Shown: positions 21,242-32,396, counted from the first letter of the stretch. The stretch is 64,000 bases of DNA from Rapana venosa (GCA_028751875.1 CM054140.1:55691485-55755484), one strand, 5' to 3'. The notes: generated from the letters alone by a model not told the origin. Numbers and translations: made by a program.

Positions 21242-21300
21242 CCCCCCTCCCTCCCTCCCTGCCCCTTTCCTTCATCTATCTTAGCCTCTCTCTTTTTCTC
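21000..21300. repeat. Long (CT)n tract
   Basis: CT runs at about 21039-21103 and 21160-21238, separated by GTCT units. CA/CG-type repeats precede it. Confidence 0.95.
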
Positions 21301-21700
21301 TCTCGCTTCTTAATTTAAAAAAAAAAAGAAATTGAAGGATGTATTCGAACAGTGCTTTCTAATAGTGCAGTCATTCTCACCAAGTACCTACCCCGTGACA
21401 TTGTCTTTGATGCCAGAGTTCTAGGAGTAGCAAGGGACGTGAGTGAGACTAGGCTGAAACGCCATTTCAGTATGTTCAGCTGTACGTACAATATAGCTCG
21501 TATCATTTCCTTCTGGTTCATGTGATGAAGAAGAGTTCGTAACTGTCGTTCCTTGAAAATGTCTTCGAGTTTGAAAGATGAGAAAACGATAGTCAGCTGT
21601 TACCTGGGCTTAAAATCGACTTTTTTTACAAGCATGTAAGAATGAACACGCAACATCATGTATGCTGAGTTAGATTTCCTCACTCAATCTCTAGGAAGGA
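21301..21700. other. Unique intronic sequence
   Basis: No feature recognised. The reverse frame at 21315-21521 has no domain signature. Confidence 0.4.
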
Positions 21701-21701
21701 A

Positions 21702-22050
21702 GGTGGCAGGATGGTTAAGGCGTTCGCCTGCCAACAAGTTAACCGTGAGGTTCTGGGTTCGATTCCCAGCCTCGCCCTTTCTTCCCAGTTTGACCCCCCA
21801 AAAAATCGAACTGAATGTCAAAGTCCTTCGGATGAGACTATAAACCCGAGGCCCCGTGTTCGAACGCATGCAGAACATCTTGCGAACACGTTAAATCCTG
21901 TTCCGCTTTTCGTAAGAGTAGGCCATTGTGTGCCGGTGGAAACAGATGACAAAATTGACAAAACCGCATACACACGGGGACTGGATGTAAAAAGCACATG
22001 AGTGCTTATTCCATTATCCTCGATATAAAAGAATAAATAAAATTAAAAAT
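21702..22050 (+). mobile_element. SINE family A, full length with tRNA head type 2 (A7)
   Basis: The head is tRNA-like: A box TGGTTAAGGCG (21712-21722), B box GGTTCGATTCC (21756-21766) and a perfect five-pair T-arm (CTGGG with CCCAG) around the seven-base loop TTCGATT. After a short linker the common family A body starts at GTCCTTCGGATGAGAC and runs to CCATTATCCTCGATATAAAA and an AATAAAATTAAAAATA tail. The head differs from the type 1 head of copies at 35717, 43216 and 45783. It is a SINE, not a functional tRNA gene: a body of over 250 bp is attached. Confidence 0.93.
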
Positions 22051-22604
22051 AAAAAACTTTCATGGAATACTAGGCCAGCTTGTAGGTACTGTGGATGTCA
22101 CAAACGTACACCGGTATCAGCCTCTTCGAGAGAGGGAATGGGTCGGCCAGGTCAGCATTTCCAAGACAGGGCCTGACAGTCTCTGTGCAGTAGTGGCCTA
22201 GCAGTTTCTTGTTAGGGATAGGGAGTTCAATTAGGGGAATGAAAAGGGAGACAGCGCTTGTAATGCATTGTACCAGCATCTTTAGTTTGAAAGCAGTGGG
22301 GGCAAGAGAGAGGGTTTTTTTATGCGGTTATGCATTCAGAGACAGATTGTTTATAAATAAATACTGGTAAGTTTGGTCGTTTCGTTTTTAAATCTTTGTT
22401 CTGCCTGTATAAGTGAAAGAACAAGAAAGAAAAAGTGACCCAAATATCAGATCGTATTATGTGTCTTTGATATATAGATATCTTGACACCCAGACAATAA
22501 TTTGTCAGTAATTCTTCCCTAAACTAACAGACATTTGATATATATATATGCAGACAGAACTGGTTCTTCTAGCGATCGCGCGGAGCATTTGGCATTAATA
22601 CGGT
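22051..22604. other. Unique intronic sequence
   Basis: Mixed sequence, no exon or repeat family recognised. A short TA run lies near 22537-22548. Confidence 0.45.
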
Positions 22605-22900
22605 GGGACGGGGTAGCTCAGTGGTCGGAGCACTCGCTTTCCCCCAGCCAAGTTAAACAGCGTCGAGCGTGGTTACCAATTGGATGGGTGGCCGTTTTCG
22701 CGCCTTGGCTTCAGTACAGTTCCCCCAGTTCACCCAGCTGTAAATGGGTACCTGCCCTCTTTAGGGTCAGGGAAGGTAAAGCAGCGAGGGAGAGGAGATG
22801 GGCGCCGCCCTCATTACACTGGCCTAGAGAAGTTGAGGTCTCTGACGCCTCGCTCCCCTACGACCTTAATGAAGGTTATGGGCCACCTTTACCTTACCTA
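22605..22900 (+). mobile_element. SINE family B, near full length (B1)
   Basis: Starts GGGACGGGGTAGCTCAGTGG, a tRNA 5'-half with an A box. At 22650-22694 it contains a 5S-rRNA-like segment (AAGTTAAACAGCGTCGAGCG, then TTGGATGGGTGGCCG). The body follows (CCCAGCTGTAAATGGGTACC, TTTAGGGTCAGGGAAGGTAA, GAGATGGGCGCCGCCCTC) with a 3' end rich in TTTACCTTACC. No tRNA B box is seen. Confidence 0.92.
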
Positions 22901-22904
22901 TATT

Positions 22905-22910
22905 ATATAT

Positions 22911-23006
<96 letters not shown>

Positions 23007-23010
23007 TTCC
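22905..23010. repeat. TA then GA microsatellite
   Basis: A TA run at about 22905-22932 passes directly into GA runs to 23006, abutting the SINE B 3' end. Confidence 0.93.
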
Positions 23011-24110
23011 AGCGATGTTGAGGCATTTGACATGGTGTCACTTCTCCCCCTCAGTGTCAGAAATACCTCAAGACAGCCAAGACCTACTACTACCTACATC
23101 CATCCTCGCCAGACAGCTGCCTGTGGAAATAAAATACCCAGATCAGAGAACTTGGGGTTGTTTGTTTGGGTTCTTTCTTTCTTTTTTCTTGTTAACTCCT
23201 TCCTGTCGCTTAGGCTCTTTCTCCTTTCTTCTTCGCCCCTTCAGAACACTGCAGATGGGAATGATAAGCAGCAATTTGTCTGCCCTCTGCCCTTTGCCTG
23301 CTGCCTCTCTGAAGAAGTGAAAGCCATCACAGGAGCGGAGTACTAGTGTTAAAGAGTTGTACAACAACATGCCCTGCATGTAGTAGCCTGCCTGATTCTT
23401 GCTGGCGGCGTCTCGGTGTTGTTGGGGGCATAAAATAGCGTGTTCTCCTTTTGGTCGTAAAAGAGTTAACCTCATGTAACTCGCGTGGAGGAGGGGTTTG
23501 GCATCTTTGGAGGTGTTGGGGGAGAAGGGGGGGGGGGGGGGGGGGGGGGGGGGGGTGGACTGTGGGTAACTGGGAGTGTCAGAAATTGAAGTTGTACCAT
23601 TCTAAAGAGTGTGTGGTGTTTGGAGAGAGTGTGTGTGATGAGAGAGAGTGAGTGTGTTTGAGAGAGGTGTGTGTATGAGAGAGAGAGTGTGTGTTCGTGT
23701 TCGTCCTTGTATTTAACGTCCGTTCACTGTAAGTGATATTAGAGGGGGGAGGGGGGGGGGGGGGGGGGGGGGAGGCCTATAGCAAAAACAATAGAAGACA
23801 GAGGGAAAGAGAGTCATGTAACAAATTGGTGTTCAAACATCAATGCTACGTCTAAAATTGCAAATAGGGAAAACAATATCAAAGAACTTGAAAGAAACGC
23901 GAAAACTGGGCTATGTACAAGAGACTTCGAAATAGCAAAAAGAATGTTTACATCCGACAGAATTACATCTACATTTTCTTCAGAAGCATTTTTGTCTAAA
24001 ACGTTTTTGGGTAAGAATCTTCGAAGCTTCTGACAAAACAATAAACAACGTTCCAGAGAAAATTGTTCTGCACAAATGCACTTAACATTTTCACAAAACT
24101 TTGTTCTGAG
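23010..24110. other. Unique sequence with poly-G and GA/GT runs
   Basis: G runs at about 23529-23555 and 23750-23772, and GAGAGTGTGTG repeats at 23623-23695. The frames at 23015-23346 have no recognisable domain. Confidence 0.45.

Positions 24111-24112
<2 letters not shown>

Positions 24113-24169
<57 letters not shown>
24113..24169. repeat. (GT)n microsatellite
   Basis: A pure GT run of about 28 units. Confidence 0.97.
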
Positions 24170-24170
<1 letters not shown>

Positions 24171-24545
24171 TGGAGTCAGTCGCTATAACGATAGCCAGTG
24201 AGATTGTTTTAAGTGTCTGATTTTAGAGACATTGTGTCTGCTTCTCCCAGTGTAACTAAACAAAGGTATCACATCACTATGGGAGAAAGGAAAACAGAAT
24301 GTGTGTAAGAAATCACTGTTTATTTATAGTGGATAACTAGCCCTTTGTCAAACGTAATTTATATATCAATTAAGCGGTCCATAAGAGATTTGCAGAGGAA
24401 CAGTTGTTAAGTCCATATCAAAACTAACGTTGTACAAGTCTGCACCTGTATTATTAATCATCGTGAATCAACAACTCTCAACAGTACTTTTTTTTTTTTA
24501 AATACCTCTCTGACTTATATTTAAAAGGTATTAATCCTGTAAGCG
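24170..24545. other. Unique AT-rich sequence
   Basis: No feature recognised. Confidence 0.4.
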
Positions 24546-24547
24546 TT

Positions 24548-24618
24548 CATAATAATGATAATAATAATAATAATGTATGGAATTTATATAGCGCTTAATA
24601 AGCAGCATCTTATAAAAC
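24548..24618 (+). repeat. Family F element, copy 2
   Basis: AAT run, then TGTATGGAATTTATATAGCG and AGCAGCATCTTATAAAACC. Confidence 0.75.
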
Positions 24619-24751
24619 CAACAGAAACATATTTCGGCCGAGTCCTGTAACCAGCTTTAGTTCGAGTTTCACCCTGAAAACAAGATTGCTTTCACTGTGC
24701 TGTAGATGTAGAGTCCACATCTACTACCCTCGAGAACATCCTCCTCTGCTC

Positions 24752-24830
24752 AACGTATTTTCGCTCATAGGACAGACAACCCTGAGTTAGCTTTCTGAGC
24801 GTTAAAACGACGACAAAGAAGAAGGAAACA
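24752..24830 (-). repeat. Family K fragment
   Basis: CAACGTATTTTCGCTCATA and TCTGAGCGTTAAAACGACGA, then AAGAAGAAGG, are the reverse complement of the left part of the K copies at 10480 and 35139. Its end passes into the tandem array that follows. Confidence 0.7.
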
Positions 24831-25285
24831 AGATTATAAAAAAACAAAAAACATTTAGAATATTCAGCACAAAACTATTAGCAGTTGGGTTTGGTTTGGT
24901 TGGGTTGGGTTTTTTTTTCATTTTTGAAGCTTCTGAGCATTAGACAACGACGACGACGAAGAAGGAAACAAGATTGTTGGGGGTTTTTTGCATTAAGAAT
25001 ATTCAGCACAAAACTGTTAACAGTTGTTTGGGTTTTTTGGTTTTCTTTTTTGAAGCTTCTGAGCATTAGACAACGACGATGAAGAAGAATAAAACAAGAT
25101 TGTTGGGTTTTTTTACATTAAGAATATTCAGCACAAAACTGTTAACAGTTGTTTGGGTTTTTTGGTTTCTTTTTTGAAGCTTCTGAGCATTAGACAACGA
25201 CGATGAAGAAGAATAAAACAAGATTGTTGGGTTTTTTTACATTAAGAATATTCAGCACAAAACTGTTAACAGGTTTTTGGGTTGT
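24790..25285. repeat. Tandem array J, about 125-bp unit
   Basis: The block GAAGCTTCTGAGCATTAGAC recurs at 24926, 25052 and 25176, with a divergent first copy near 24790. Units also share CAAAACTGTTAACAGTTGTT and ACAAGATTGTTGGG. The last two units are nearly identical, so amplification is recent. The first unit overlaps the family K fragment, which probably seeded the array. Confidence 0.92.
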
Positions 25286-25299
25286 TGTTTTTTAAAGAT

Positions 25300-25437
25300 A
25301 GTAGGCCACCATCAGGGTAGGACCTCACAAGTGACTGGAACTTTTTCCTACTTTTTTTTTTTCCCCCGGCGGGGACCGGTTAAACATTTTCGCTCCACCT
25401 TTCCCCCGTGCCTCCCCCCCCGCCCCACCCACCCACA

Positions 25438-25468
<31 letters not shown>

Positions 25469-25640
25469 CACGCAAATATACCATCTTCGCCAACGACCAT
25501 CCATGGACTGTTTGCTACAGCAGCTGTACTATACTGCGCGGCAGACGTCTCGTGTTTCAAGCACTGGCTAGTATATAACCTATATAATTATACCTAGTAG
25601 CTAGCCCCCAATACAAAGAGGCCAGGTCGACGTGTATGTG

Positions 25641-25671
<31 letters not shown>

Positions 25672-25935
25672 GATGGGGGGGGGGGTGGGGGGGGGTGGGG
25701 TCTGTAGACGCAGACGCAGACGTTTATTCATAAAGGCCACAGCCCCTTAGAAGGGGGATAAACATAATGATATTATCATGAAATAAAATGCAACAGCACA
25801 ATATTTGCTTCTCATGTTCACACTGTGTTTCTTATCTTTAATGCTTTCTGTAAGTACAATGCTAAAATGCCTGATAGTTGTCTAGTTGGTTGTAGTCAGA
25901 AGCAATATCAGCTTATACAGACAAGGTTGCGAGTA
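25300..25935. other. Unique sequence with poly-C and poly-G runs
   Basis: A C run at about 25438-25465 and a G-rich stretch at 25654-25698. No gene is recognisable. Confidence 0.5.
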
Positions 25936-26008
25936 ATAATAATAATAATAATAATAATATATGGAAATTATATAGCGCTGAATCTTGTAAAAAAACAAAC
26001 AAATCGAA
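25936..26008 (+). repeat. Family F element, copy 3
   Basis: AAT run, then TATGGAAATTATATAGCGCT and AATCTTGTAAAAAAACAAAC. Right-flank likeness to copy 1 continues through ACAAATCGAA. Confidence 0.78.
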
Positions 26009-26280
26009 AATTGTTTTCTTAGATCACTTAATCCAGTGGACAAGTAAGAACAACATGTACTTCTGTAATCTGTCTGTAGATGTTAGGAGGGGCTGAGCCG
26101 AAACCTGACGGGGTTTTCGATGAAAGCGCTGCAAGGTTGCCTGTATATAATAGTAGAGCCGTGTGTACCCGAAGCTCTTTGTTCCAGCAGCAGCAGGAGC
26201 CAGAAAACTCACGGGCCCGTGTGACATGGGAACTGATAAATGCGCGTGAATTATTGGTTATGATGAATTGGGGTTGGCCT
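26009..26280. other. Unique sequence
   Basis: No feature recognised before a CT tract. Confidence 0.4.
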
Positions 26281-26283
26281 AAT

Positions 26284-26284
26284 G

Positions 26285-26355
<71 letters not shown>

Positions 26356-26520
26356 CTCTCCCCTTCCCTCCCCTCCCCCCTTTTAAAAAAAAAAATTGCT
26401 GTATTATGATGACTAAGGGGTTACAGAAAAGATGTGGGGTTGGGGGATTTCTTGGAGTTGGTTGGTGGGGGGGGGGGGGGGGGGGTTGGGGTGGTTTGGG
26501 GAAGGAGGGGGGCTGTTGAA
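26284..26520. repeat. CT tract and poly-G stretch
   Basis: CT run at 26286-26353 and G run at about 26466-26485. Confidence 0.9.
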
Positions 26521-26874
26521 TATGTAGGGAGATGTGATTTAACATGTTTAAAGTAGGAAAACAGTAGTCTCCAAGGGCTGCCTGATAAATGTAAGACCAA
26601 GAGCATGCAGTGCGTTTCATTGCCTGTTTGAAGTGTTCCTGCCAGATGTTCTGACTAAATAATCTGCTTTGAAAAAGATGTGTGTGCAGAGGGGAAGAAA
26701 ATGTGTTTTCTTTGGTACTGTAAGAAAATGGTTTTGAAATTTTGGTGGGGGGTTTAGTTATGGAATTCTGGGCTGGGCCAGATAATATAATTTTTATTTT
26801 ATTTTATTTTTTTATACTGTTGATGGTTCAAGTGAAAGAAACGAACTTGATGTTCGGCAATTTAAACTTGTCTG
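26521..26874. other. Unique sequence
   Basis: No feature recognised. Confidence 0.4.
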
Positions 26875-26881
26875 CTCTATA

Positions 26882-27171
26882 GGGACGGGATAGCTCAGTG
26901 GTCAGAGCACTTGCTTTCCCCCAGCCAAGTTAAGCAGCGTCGAGCGTGGTTACCAGTTGGATGGGTGACCGTTTGCGCGCCTTGGCTTCAGTACAGTTCA
27001 CCCAGCTGTAAATGGGTACCTGCCCTCTTTAGGGTCAGGGAAGGTAAAGCAGCGAGGGAAGGAGATGGGCGCCGCCCTCAATATGCTGGCCCTAGAGAAG
27101 TGAGGTCTCTGACGCCTCGCTCCCCTACGACCTTATAGGTTATGGGACTCCTTTACCTTTTGACCTTTTTA
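26882..27171 (+). mobile_element. SINE family B, full length with target duplication (B2)
   Basis: A tRNA-like 5' half (GGGACGGGATAGCTCAGTGG), a 5S-like segment (AAGTTAAGCAGCGTCGAGCG, then GTTGGATGGGTGACCG), the family body, and a CCTTTACCTTTTGACC tail. CTCTATAGGG is present at both 26875-26884 and 27172-27181, a candidate target-site duplication, although its last bases overlap the element start. Confidence 0.94.
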
Positions 27172-27264
27172 CTCTATAGGGCCGTGAATTGGTATTGGCT
27201 TTTTTTGCTTTCACAGTAATTATCATTTCACTTTCACACATCTTCGGGCCTCCTTCCCACCCTC

Positions 27265-27417
27265 TCACACACACACACACACACACACATCACACACCCA
27301 CACACACACACACACACACTCACTTCTCACACACACACACACACACACCACACACCCACACCACACACACACACACACACACTCACTCACTCACTCACTC
27401 ACTCTCTCTCTCTCTCT

Positions 27418-27473
<56 letters not shown>

Positions 27474-27483
27474 CACACACACA

Positions 27484-27548
<65 letters not shown>
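27265..27548. repeat. CA and CT compound microsatellite
   Basis: CA runs, CACT units, a CT run at 27403-27470, then a pure CA run to 27546. Confidence 0.95.
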
Positions 27549-27961
27549 AACGAGTAAGCGTTATAAAACAACTCTGTGTTGTCCATTGTCTCTGTTTTTG
27601 ACAACCAGCTTACTATCAAGTTTCTCCATGAGCGGAGATTGCCCAGGAAACCCTGACCAGAAACGGTGCCGCTTTTTGAGGTTGTTTTTTTTTTTATCCC
27701 ATCAGTCGAGGAGTAGCCATTATCGTCTGTGTGGTAATCTTTCACACCCCCATTTGCCCGGTTATGCCAGCAGAAGACAAAAGGTCTTTGCTTAGTTCCC
27801 AGGGTTGCCATGACATGATGCCAAAGTGATAGCAGAATGTCCGTACGTACGTACCTTTCAGCTTTGAAAAAAAATCCGGCTGCTTGCGGACTACCCAGCA
27901 GAGGAGACACTGCCCTGCCCTGAGTTAGTACGTTTCGTGACAGTTCGAACTTGGGTTTTTT
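27549..27961. other. Unique sequence
   Basis: Contains CGTACGTACGTACC at about 27842-27855. The reverse frame 27485-27910 has no recognisable domain. Confidence 0.4.
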
Positions 27962-28058
27962 TTTATTTTATTTCGAGGATAATGGAATAAGCAACCATGT
28001 GGTTTTTTACAGCCAGTCCCCGTGTGTATGCAGTTTTTGCCAATTTTGTCATCCGTTC
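27962..28058 (-). mobile_element. SINE family A, 3' fragment (A8)
   Basis: Reverse-orientation 3' end (TTATTTCGAGGATAATGGAA), a hairpin with altered arms (CAACCATGTGG), CAGTCCCCGTGTGTATGCAG and GTCATCCGTTC. Confidence 0.9.
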
Positions 28059-28483
28059 TTATTTTGTGTACGTTATTAACGGTAGTGGGTTTTGTTTGGT
28101 TGGTTTTTGTTTTGGGTTTTTGGGTTTTTTTCTGCCTCATCTTCTGTAAGCCACAGAATCAAGAGACAATTTTCTTTTATTGCATGATGATCAATGACAA
28201 TGAGGAAGATGATGTAACAGTGCTGCTGCTATGAAAGTGCATCTGCTTCGAGATTTCCCGACAGGGTTGTGCTCTACGCTTACTATCATACTATATCCCA
28301 GCCTTCGAGCGGGCCCGAGAGATACAGACACCTGCAAGTGTTGGTCAGAAAATTGAAGCAACACTCTTAAAACTCGCATCCGAAAGTGGATGAGCTCGCT
28401 GTGTGCCCCAGTTTTCCCCCACTGAGCCGAAAGCACACCACTCGGGTAGGAGCCGGCCTGAGCCCAAAAAAAAAATCCCTATG
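28059..28483. other. Sequence downstream (minus sense) of a tRNA-like head
   Basis: Mixed sequence that, in minus sense, follows the family C head below and may be its body. No second copy is in the window to define its limits. Confidence 0.35.
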
Positions 28484-28560
28484 ATTTTTGGGATTCGAAC
28501 CCGCGACCCCTTTGGTTGCGTAACCCAAAAGGGGGCCCAACCACTGCCCAAGGCGGTGAT
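28484..28560 (-). mobile_element. tRNA-like SINE head (family C)
   Basis: On the minus strand the B box GGTTCGAATCC is at 28501-28491, and an A-box-like GGGCAGTGGTTGGG lies upstream near 28550-28536. Arm sequences are C/G-run inflated. No body shared with family A is obvious. It could also be a decayed tRNA pseudogene. Confidence 0.55.
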
Positions 28561-29690
28561 TATAACGGGGTAGTATTTTAATACTGAACTTTTATGTAAC
28601 CCGTCATATGGCTGTTCCACCCCCCCCCCACCCCAAACCCCCACCACTCACCAAACCACAAAAAAAAATGCCCGCAGTTAATAATTAGGGGCATTTTCTT
28701 CCCGGGGGTTTTCTATATTATTAAATATGCTGGATTTAGTGCGTTAGCTTATATACATTGCCACACATCCGTACCTTTGAACACATCCCTTTCCTGTGTT
28801 AGAAGTGGTGGTGGGGGTGTGGGGTGGTGTTTAGGGAAGTGGAGGTTTTAATGTAAGTAAGAAACGCTAACACAGATTTTCATGTGTTTTTTTCCGTGCG
28901 GGGGTGTTTTTTTTTTTTTTTTTTTTTTTTTTGATCATCTTTCCTTTTATTCTGCCCGTCCTATGTTTTCCCTTTCCTCCCCCCCTCCCCCTCCTCCTCT
29001 CTCTTCTCTCTCTCTCCCCTCTCCCCTCCTCTCTCCTCTCTCTGTATGTTTGTGGAGAAGAGAGAGAGAGAAAAGAAGAGAGGAGTGTATGTCTTCCGTA
29101 GGCAATCATCATCAAAACCATTACACCATGGTGTGTAGGGAAACCAACAAAGCCTCCACTCCTGCCTACCCCTGGGCTAACCTTCACGCCCCCAAGATGC
29201 TGCATGGCCTTCCCCCTCATTTTCTCATTCCTCCACTTTGTTTTTGGTTTTCCCTTTTTTTCCCCCTTCCTTCGGGGTCCAGTCAATCTGTCCTAGGCAA
29301 TAGCATAGGTAAACAGTTAAAGTTACAAAATTCCGGGGCAGTTGTATCAGCACTTGCGTTTTAGAACCCTTTTTTAAACAAATCTCGTACTAGATGTATA
29401 ATGTAGAATGTAGAAAATTATAGGGCGAAACATTTTTTTCCTCCCCACATGCAAATCTTATTTCATTTCGTTTCGATTTTTTTCTATTTTCCTTTTTTAT
29501 CAAATCGGATACTTTTTCTTCCCCCCACATGACAAATCTTTTTTCCCTTTTTCTTTCGATTTTTTTTCTATTTTCCTTTTTTCAATCAATTTTTTAAATT
29601 TAAAGGGGAAAAATCTTTTTTCCCTTTTCATTCGATTTTTTTCTATTTTCCTCTTATAACGGATATTTTTTTCTTCACCACAGGTGAAAT
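28561..29690. other. Mixed sequence with T-rich and pyrimidine runs
   Basis: T run at about 28908-28932, CT/CCT at 28975-29042, and TTTTTTCCCTTTT-like repeats at 29430-29700. No gene is recognisable. Confidence 0.45.
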
Positions 29691-30114
29691 TTTATTTCAT
29701 TTTTTTTTTCGATTTTTTTTTTTTATTCTATCTACTTGATTAAAAAGGTGGGGACAGCAGAGTGTGGAAGGAATTGGGTATACAACAGGGAAACCCCCCC
29801 GGGGGAGGGGGTCTAAAAAAAAAATCTGGGGAAGGGTCGAACCCCAAATTTTGGCCACTTGGGGGGGCCCCTTTTCCCCCCCCAAAAAAATTTTAAAAAA
29901 AAACAAAAAATTTTAAAACAATTTTTTAAAACCCAAAAACCAAATTTACCCCTAATTTAAAAACCCCCACCTAAAAAAAAAAAAAACCCTAAAAAAAAAA
30001 AACCCCCAATTTTTTTTAAAAACCCAAAAAAAAAAAACCCAATTAAACCCCTTAAAAAAAAAAAAACCCCAAAAAAAAAACCCCCCCAAACATTTTTTTT
30101 TTTTAAAAAAAAAA

Positions 30115-30171
<57 letters not shown>

Positions 30172-30475
30172 AAAATGGTTTTTTTACAGGTGGTGGTTTT
30201 GGGGGAAATTACTTTAAAACCGGGGAAACTTTCAACAAAACGGGGGGGGGGTGGGGGGGGGGTGTGGGGGTTTTTGGGGGGTTGGGTTTTTTGGGGGGGG
30301 GAAAATTTTTTTAATTTTTTCACACGCTTCAAAAAAAGGGGGGGCGCCCGGAAACGTCTGGGTTTTTGGAATTTTTTAAAAAAAAAAAACTAAAGTTGAC
30401 AGGTTTTTTCAGAAGGGAAAAAAACCCCCAAAAAAAAAAAAAAAAAAAAAAACAATAAAATTTTCCCCCAAACCC
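29690..30475. other. Homopolymer-inflated low-quality consensus
   Basis: Almost every base sits in an A, C, G or T run (for example a block of about 50 A at 30117-30169). Codon-like or repeat structure is absent. This pattern fits consensus error better than biology. It should not be annotated further. Confidence 0.7.
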
Positions 30476-30477
30476 CC

Positions 30478-30621
30478 TGACCCTAAAGAGGGCAGGTACC
30501 CATTTACAGCTGGGTGAACTGGGGGGAACTGTACTGAAGCCAAGGCGCGCAAACGGTCACCCATCCAACTGGTAACCGCGCTCGACGCTGGGGAAAGCGA
30601 GTGCTCCGACCACTGAGTCGG
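30478..30621 (-). mobile_element. SINE family B, 5' half, reversed (B3)
   Basis: CCTAAAGAGGGCAGGTACCC, GGTCACCCATCCAACTGGTA and GCGAGTGCTCCGACCACTGA are the reverse complement of the body, the 5S-like segment and the tRNA-like head. The 3' half is lost in the bad-quality block. Confidence 0.9.
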
Positions 30622-30876
30622 TACACAGCAGAAAAAGCCCTGTCGACCCAGGAGGTCTTTTTAGCAAACAGGCGGCAGACGTTTGAAGGATGTTGTCAAA
30701 CAGGGGTCTAATTTACTCACACGCCCTTCCAACAACAACAACAGCAACTGCAGCAGCCACAGCCCACCACCACACGTCTGGGGTTTTTTGGGGGGGGGGG
30801 GTTGGGGGGGGGGGGGGGGCTGGGGTGGTAAGATTTATGACATGAGAGAGGTGTGGACATGGATTATGATGTATAT

Positions 30877-30912
<36 letters not shown>

Positions 30913-31086
30913 GGGGTATGAATATGAAGAGAGAGAGAGAGAGATGGATTATGATATACAGAGTGAGTTGTGTGTGTTGTGAAATTACTTTCATTTACGT
31001 CTTTGCACATCTTATCTGTGATATCAAACAAGTGTGTGGTGTGTGTTTTGTGTTGTTTGTTTGTGTGTGTTGGTGTGTGTGTGTGT

Positions 31087-31127
<41 letters not shown>

Positions 31128-31235
31128 GTACTTCATTTAATGTCTTTTCACATCTGCATTATCAAACAAGTGTGTGTGTGTGTCTTTGCCTGCGTAGATA
31201 ATTGCGTGCTTACGTGCCTTTGTACATACTTACGT
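30622..31235. other. Unique sequence with poly-G, GA and GT runs
   Basis: CAACAACAACAGCAACTGCAGC near 30731, G-rich at 30786-30820, GA at 30881-30909 and GT at about 31033-31123. No gene is recognisable. Confidence 0.5.
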
Positions 31236-31692
31236 CACACACACACACACACACGTTAAGTGTACACGTGCATGTTTGTGCCTCTAGACGCGCGCACACA
31301 CTAACACTCACACATACTCACACACACACACACAACACAAACACAAACAAAACACACCACTCACATACACACACACACACACACACACACTACACACACA
31401 CACACACACACACACAACACACACACACAACACACACACTTACACACAACACACAGAGAACAAAACACAACACACACATACAACACACACAACACAACAC
31501 ACACAACAACACACACAACACACACACACACAACTCACCCTCACACAACACAACACACACACACTCACCCTCACACAACACACACACACAACCACACACA
31601 CAACACTCACCCACAACACAACATTTACACACAACACACACACAACACACACACACTTACCCACACACCACACACTCACCACACTCACACAC

Positions 31693-31726
<34 letters not shown>

Positions 31727-31864
31727 ACACCCTCACCCTCACACAACACACTTACACACCACACACACCACACCACACAACAAACACAACACACACTCAC
31801 CACAACACACACAACACACCACACACACACACACTCACTCATCACACACAACACACACACCACA

Positions 31865-31925
<61 letters not shown>
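31236..31925. repeat. Long CA/CACT/CAACA compound microsatellite
   Basis: About 690 bp of CA-derived repeat with CACTCACCCTCACACAACAC-type longer units repeated near 31530-31580 and 31730. The 250-codon Thr/His frame is compositional. Confidence 0.95.
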
Positions 31926-32340
31926 CTTTTCACAACTTGATGATCACATCATAGACAGTGGGAGGCCGGTAGATTACGGTACGCATGCAGTGTGTTTCCC
32001 CCATCCTGAAGAAACGGCTTGGGTGTATTTATTAACTTCAAACGAGCTTTTAATTTTTTCAGCAGTGAAGTGCCATGGAATAGGATGGAAGAAGAAGAAG
32101 ATCTGCCTATTTTTCCTTCCTTCCTTCTTTCTTTCCTTCCTGCCTCCCTGCCTGCTTTCCAAAACCTCGTTAGATGGGAAAGTATGTGGGAATCTTTTCT
32201 CAGACATCTAGTTTTGGGAAGGGAGGGAGGGGGAGAGAGAGATATCTTTTGGGAGGGAGGGGGGTGGGGGGGAGAGGGAGGGAGGGGGAGAGAGAGAGAG
32301 AGAGAGAGAGAGAGAATCAGACAACTTGTGTGAGAGAAAG
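31926..32340. other. Unique sequence, then GA/GGGA tract
   Basis: Short unique segment, CTTC-rich at 32115-32150, GGGA and GA units to 32316. Confidence 0.45.
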
Positions 32341-32365
32341 AGACAGACAAGAGACTGCACAAAAG

Positions 32366-32396
<31 letters not shown>

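Noticed and set aside
21705..21776. Functional tRNA gene
   Set aside because: A and B boxes and the T-arm are intact, but the sequence continues into the shared SINE body and has no proper tRNA 3' end or terminator.
22650..22694. 5S rRNA gene
   Set aside because: Only the internal promoter part resembles 5S; flanks are SINE head and body, and the arrangement repeats seven times with those same flanks.
31202..31954. 250-codon Thr/His frame
   Set aside because: Pure CA-derived repeat translation.
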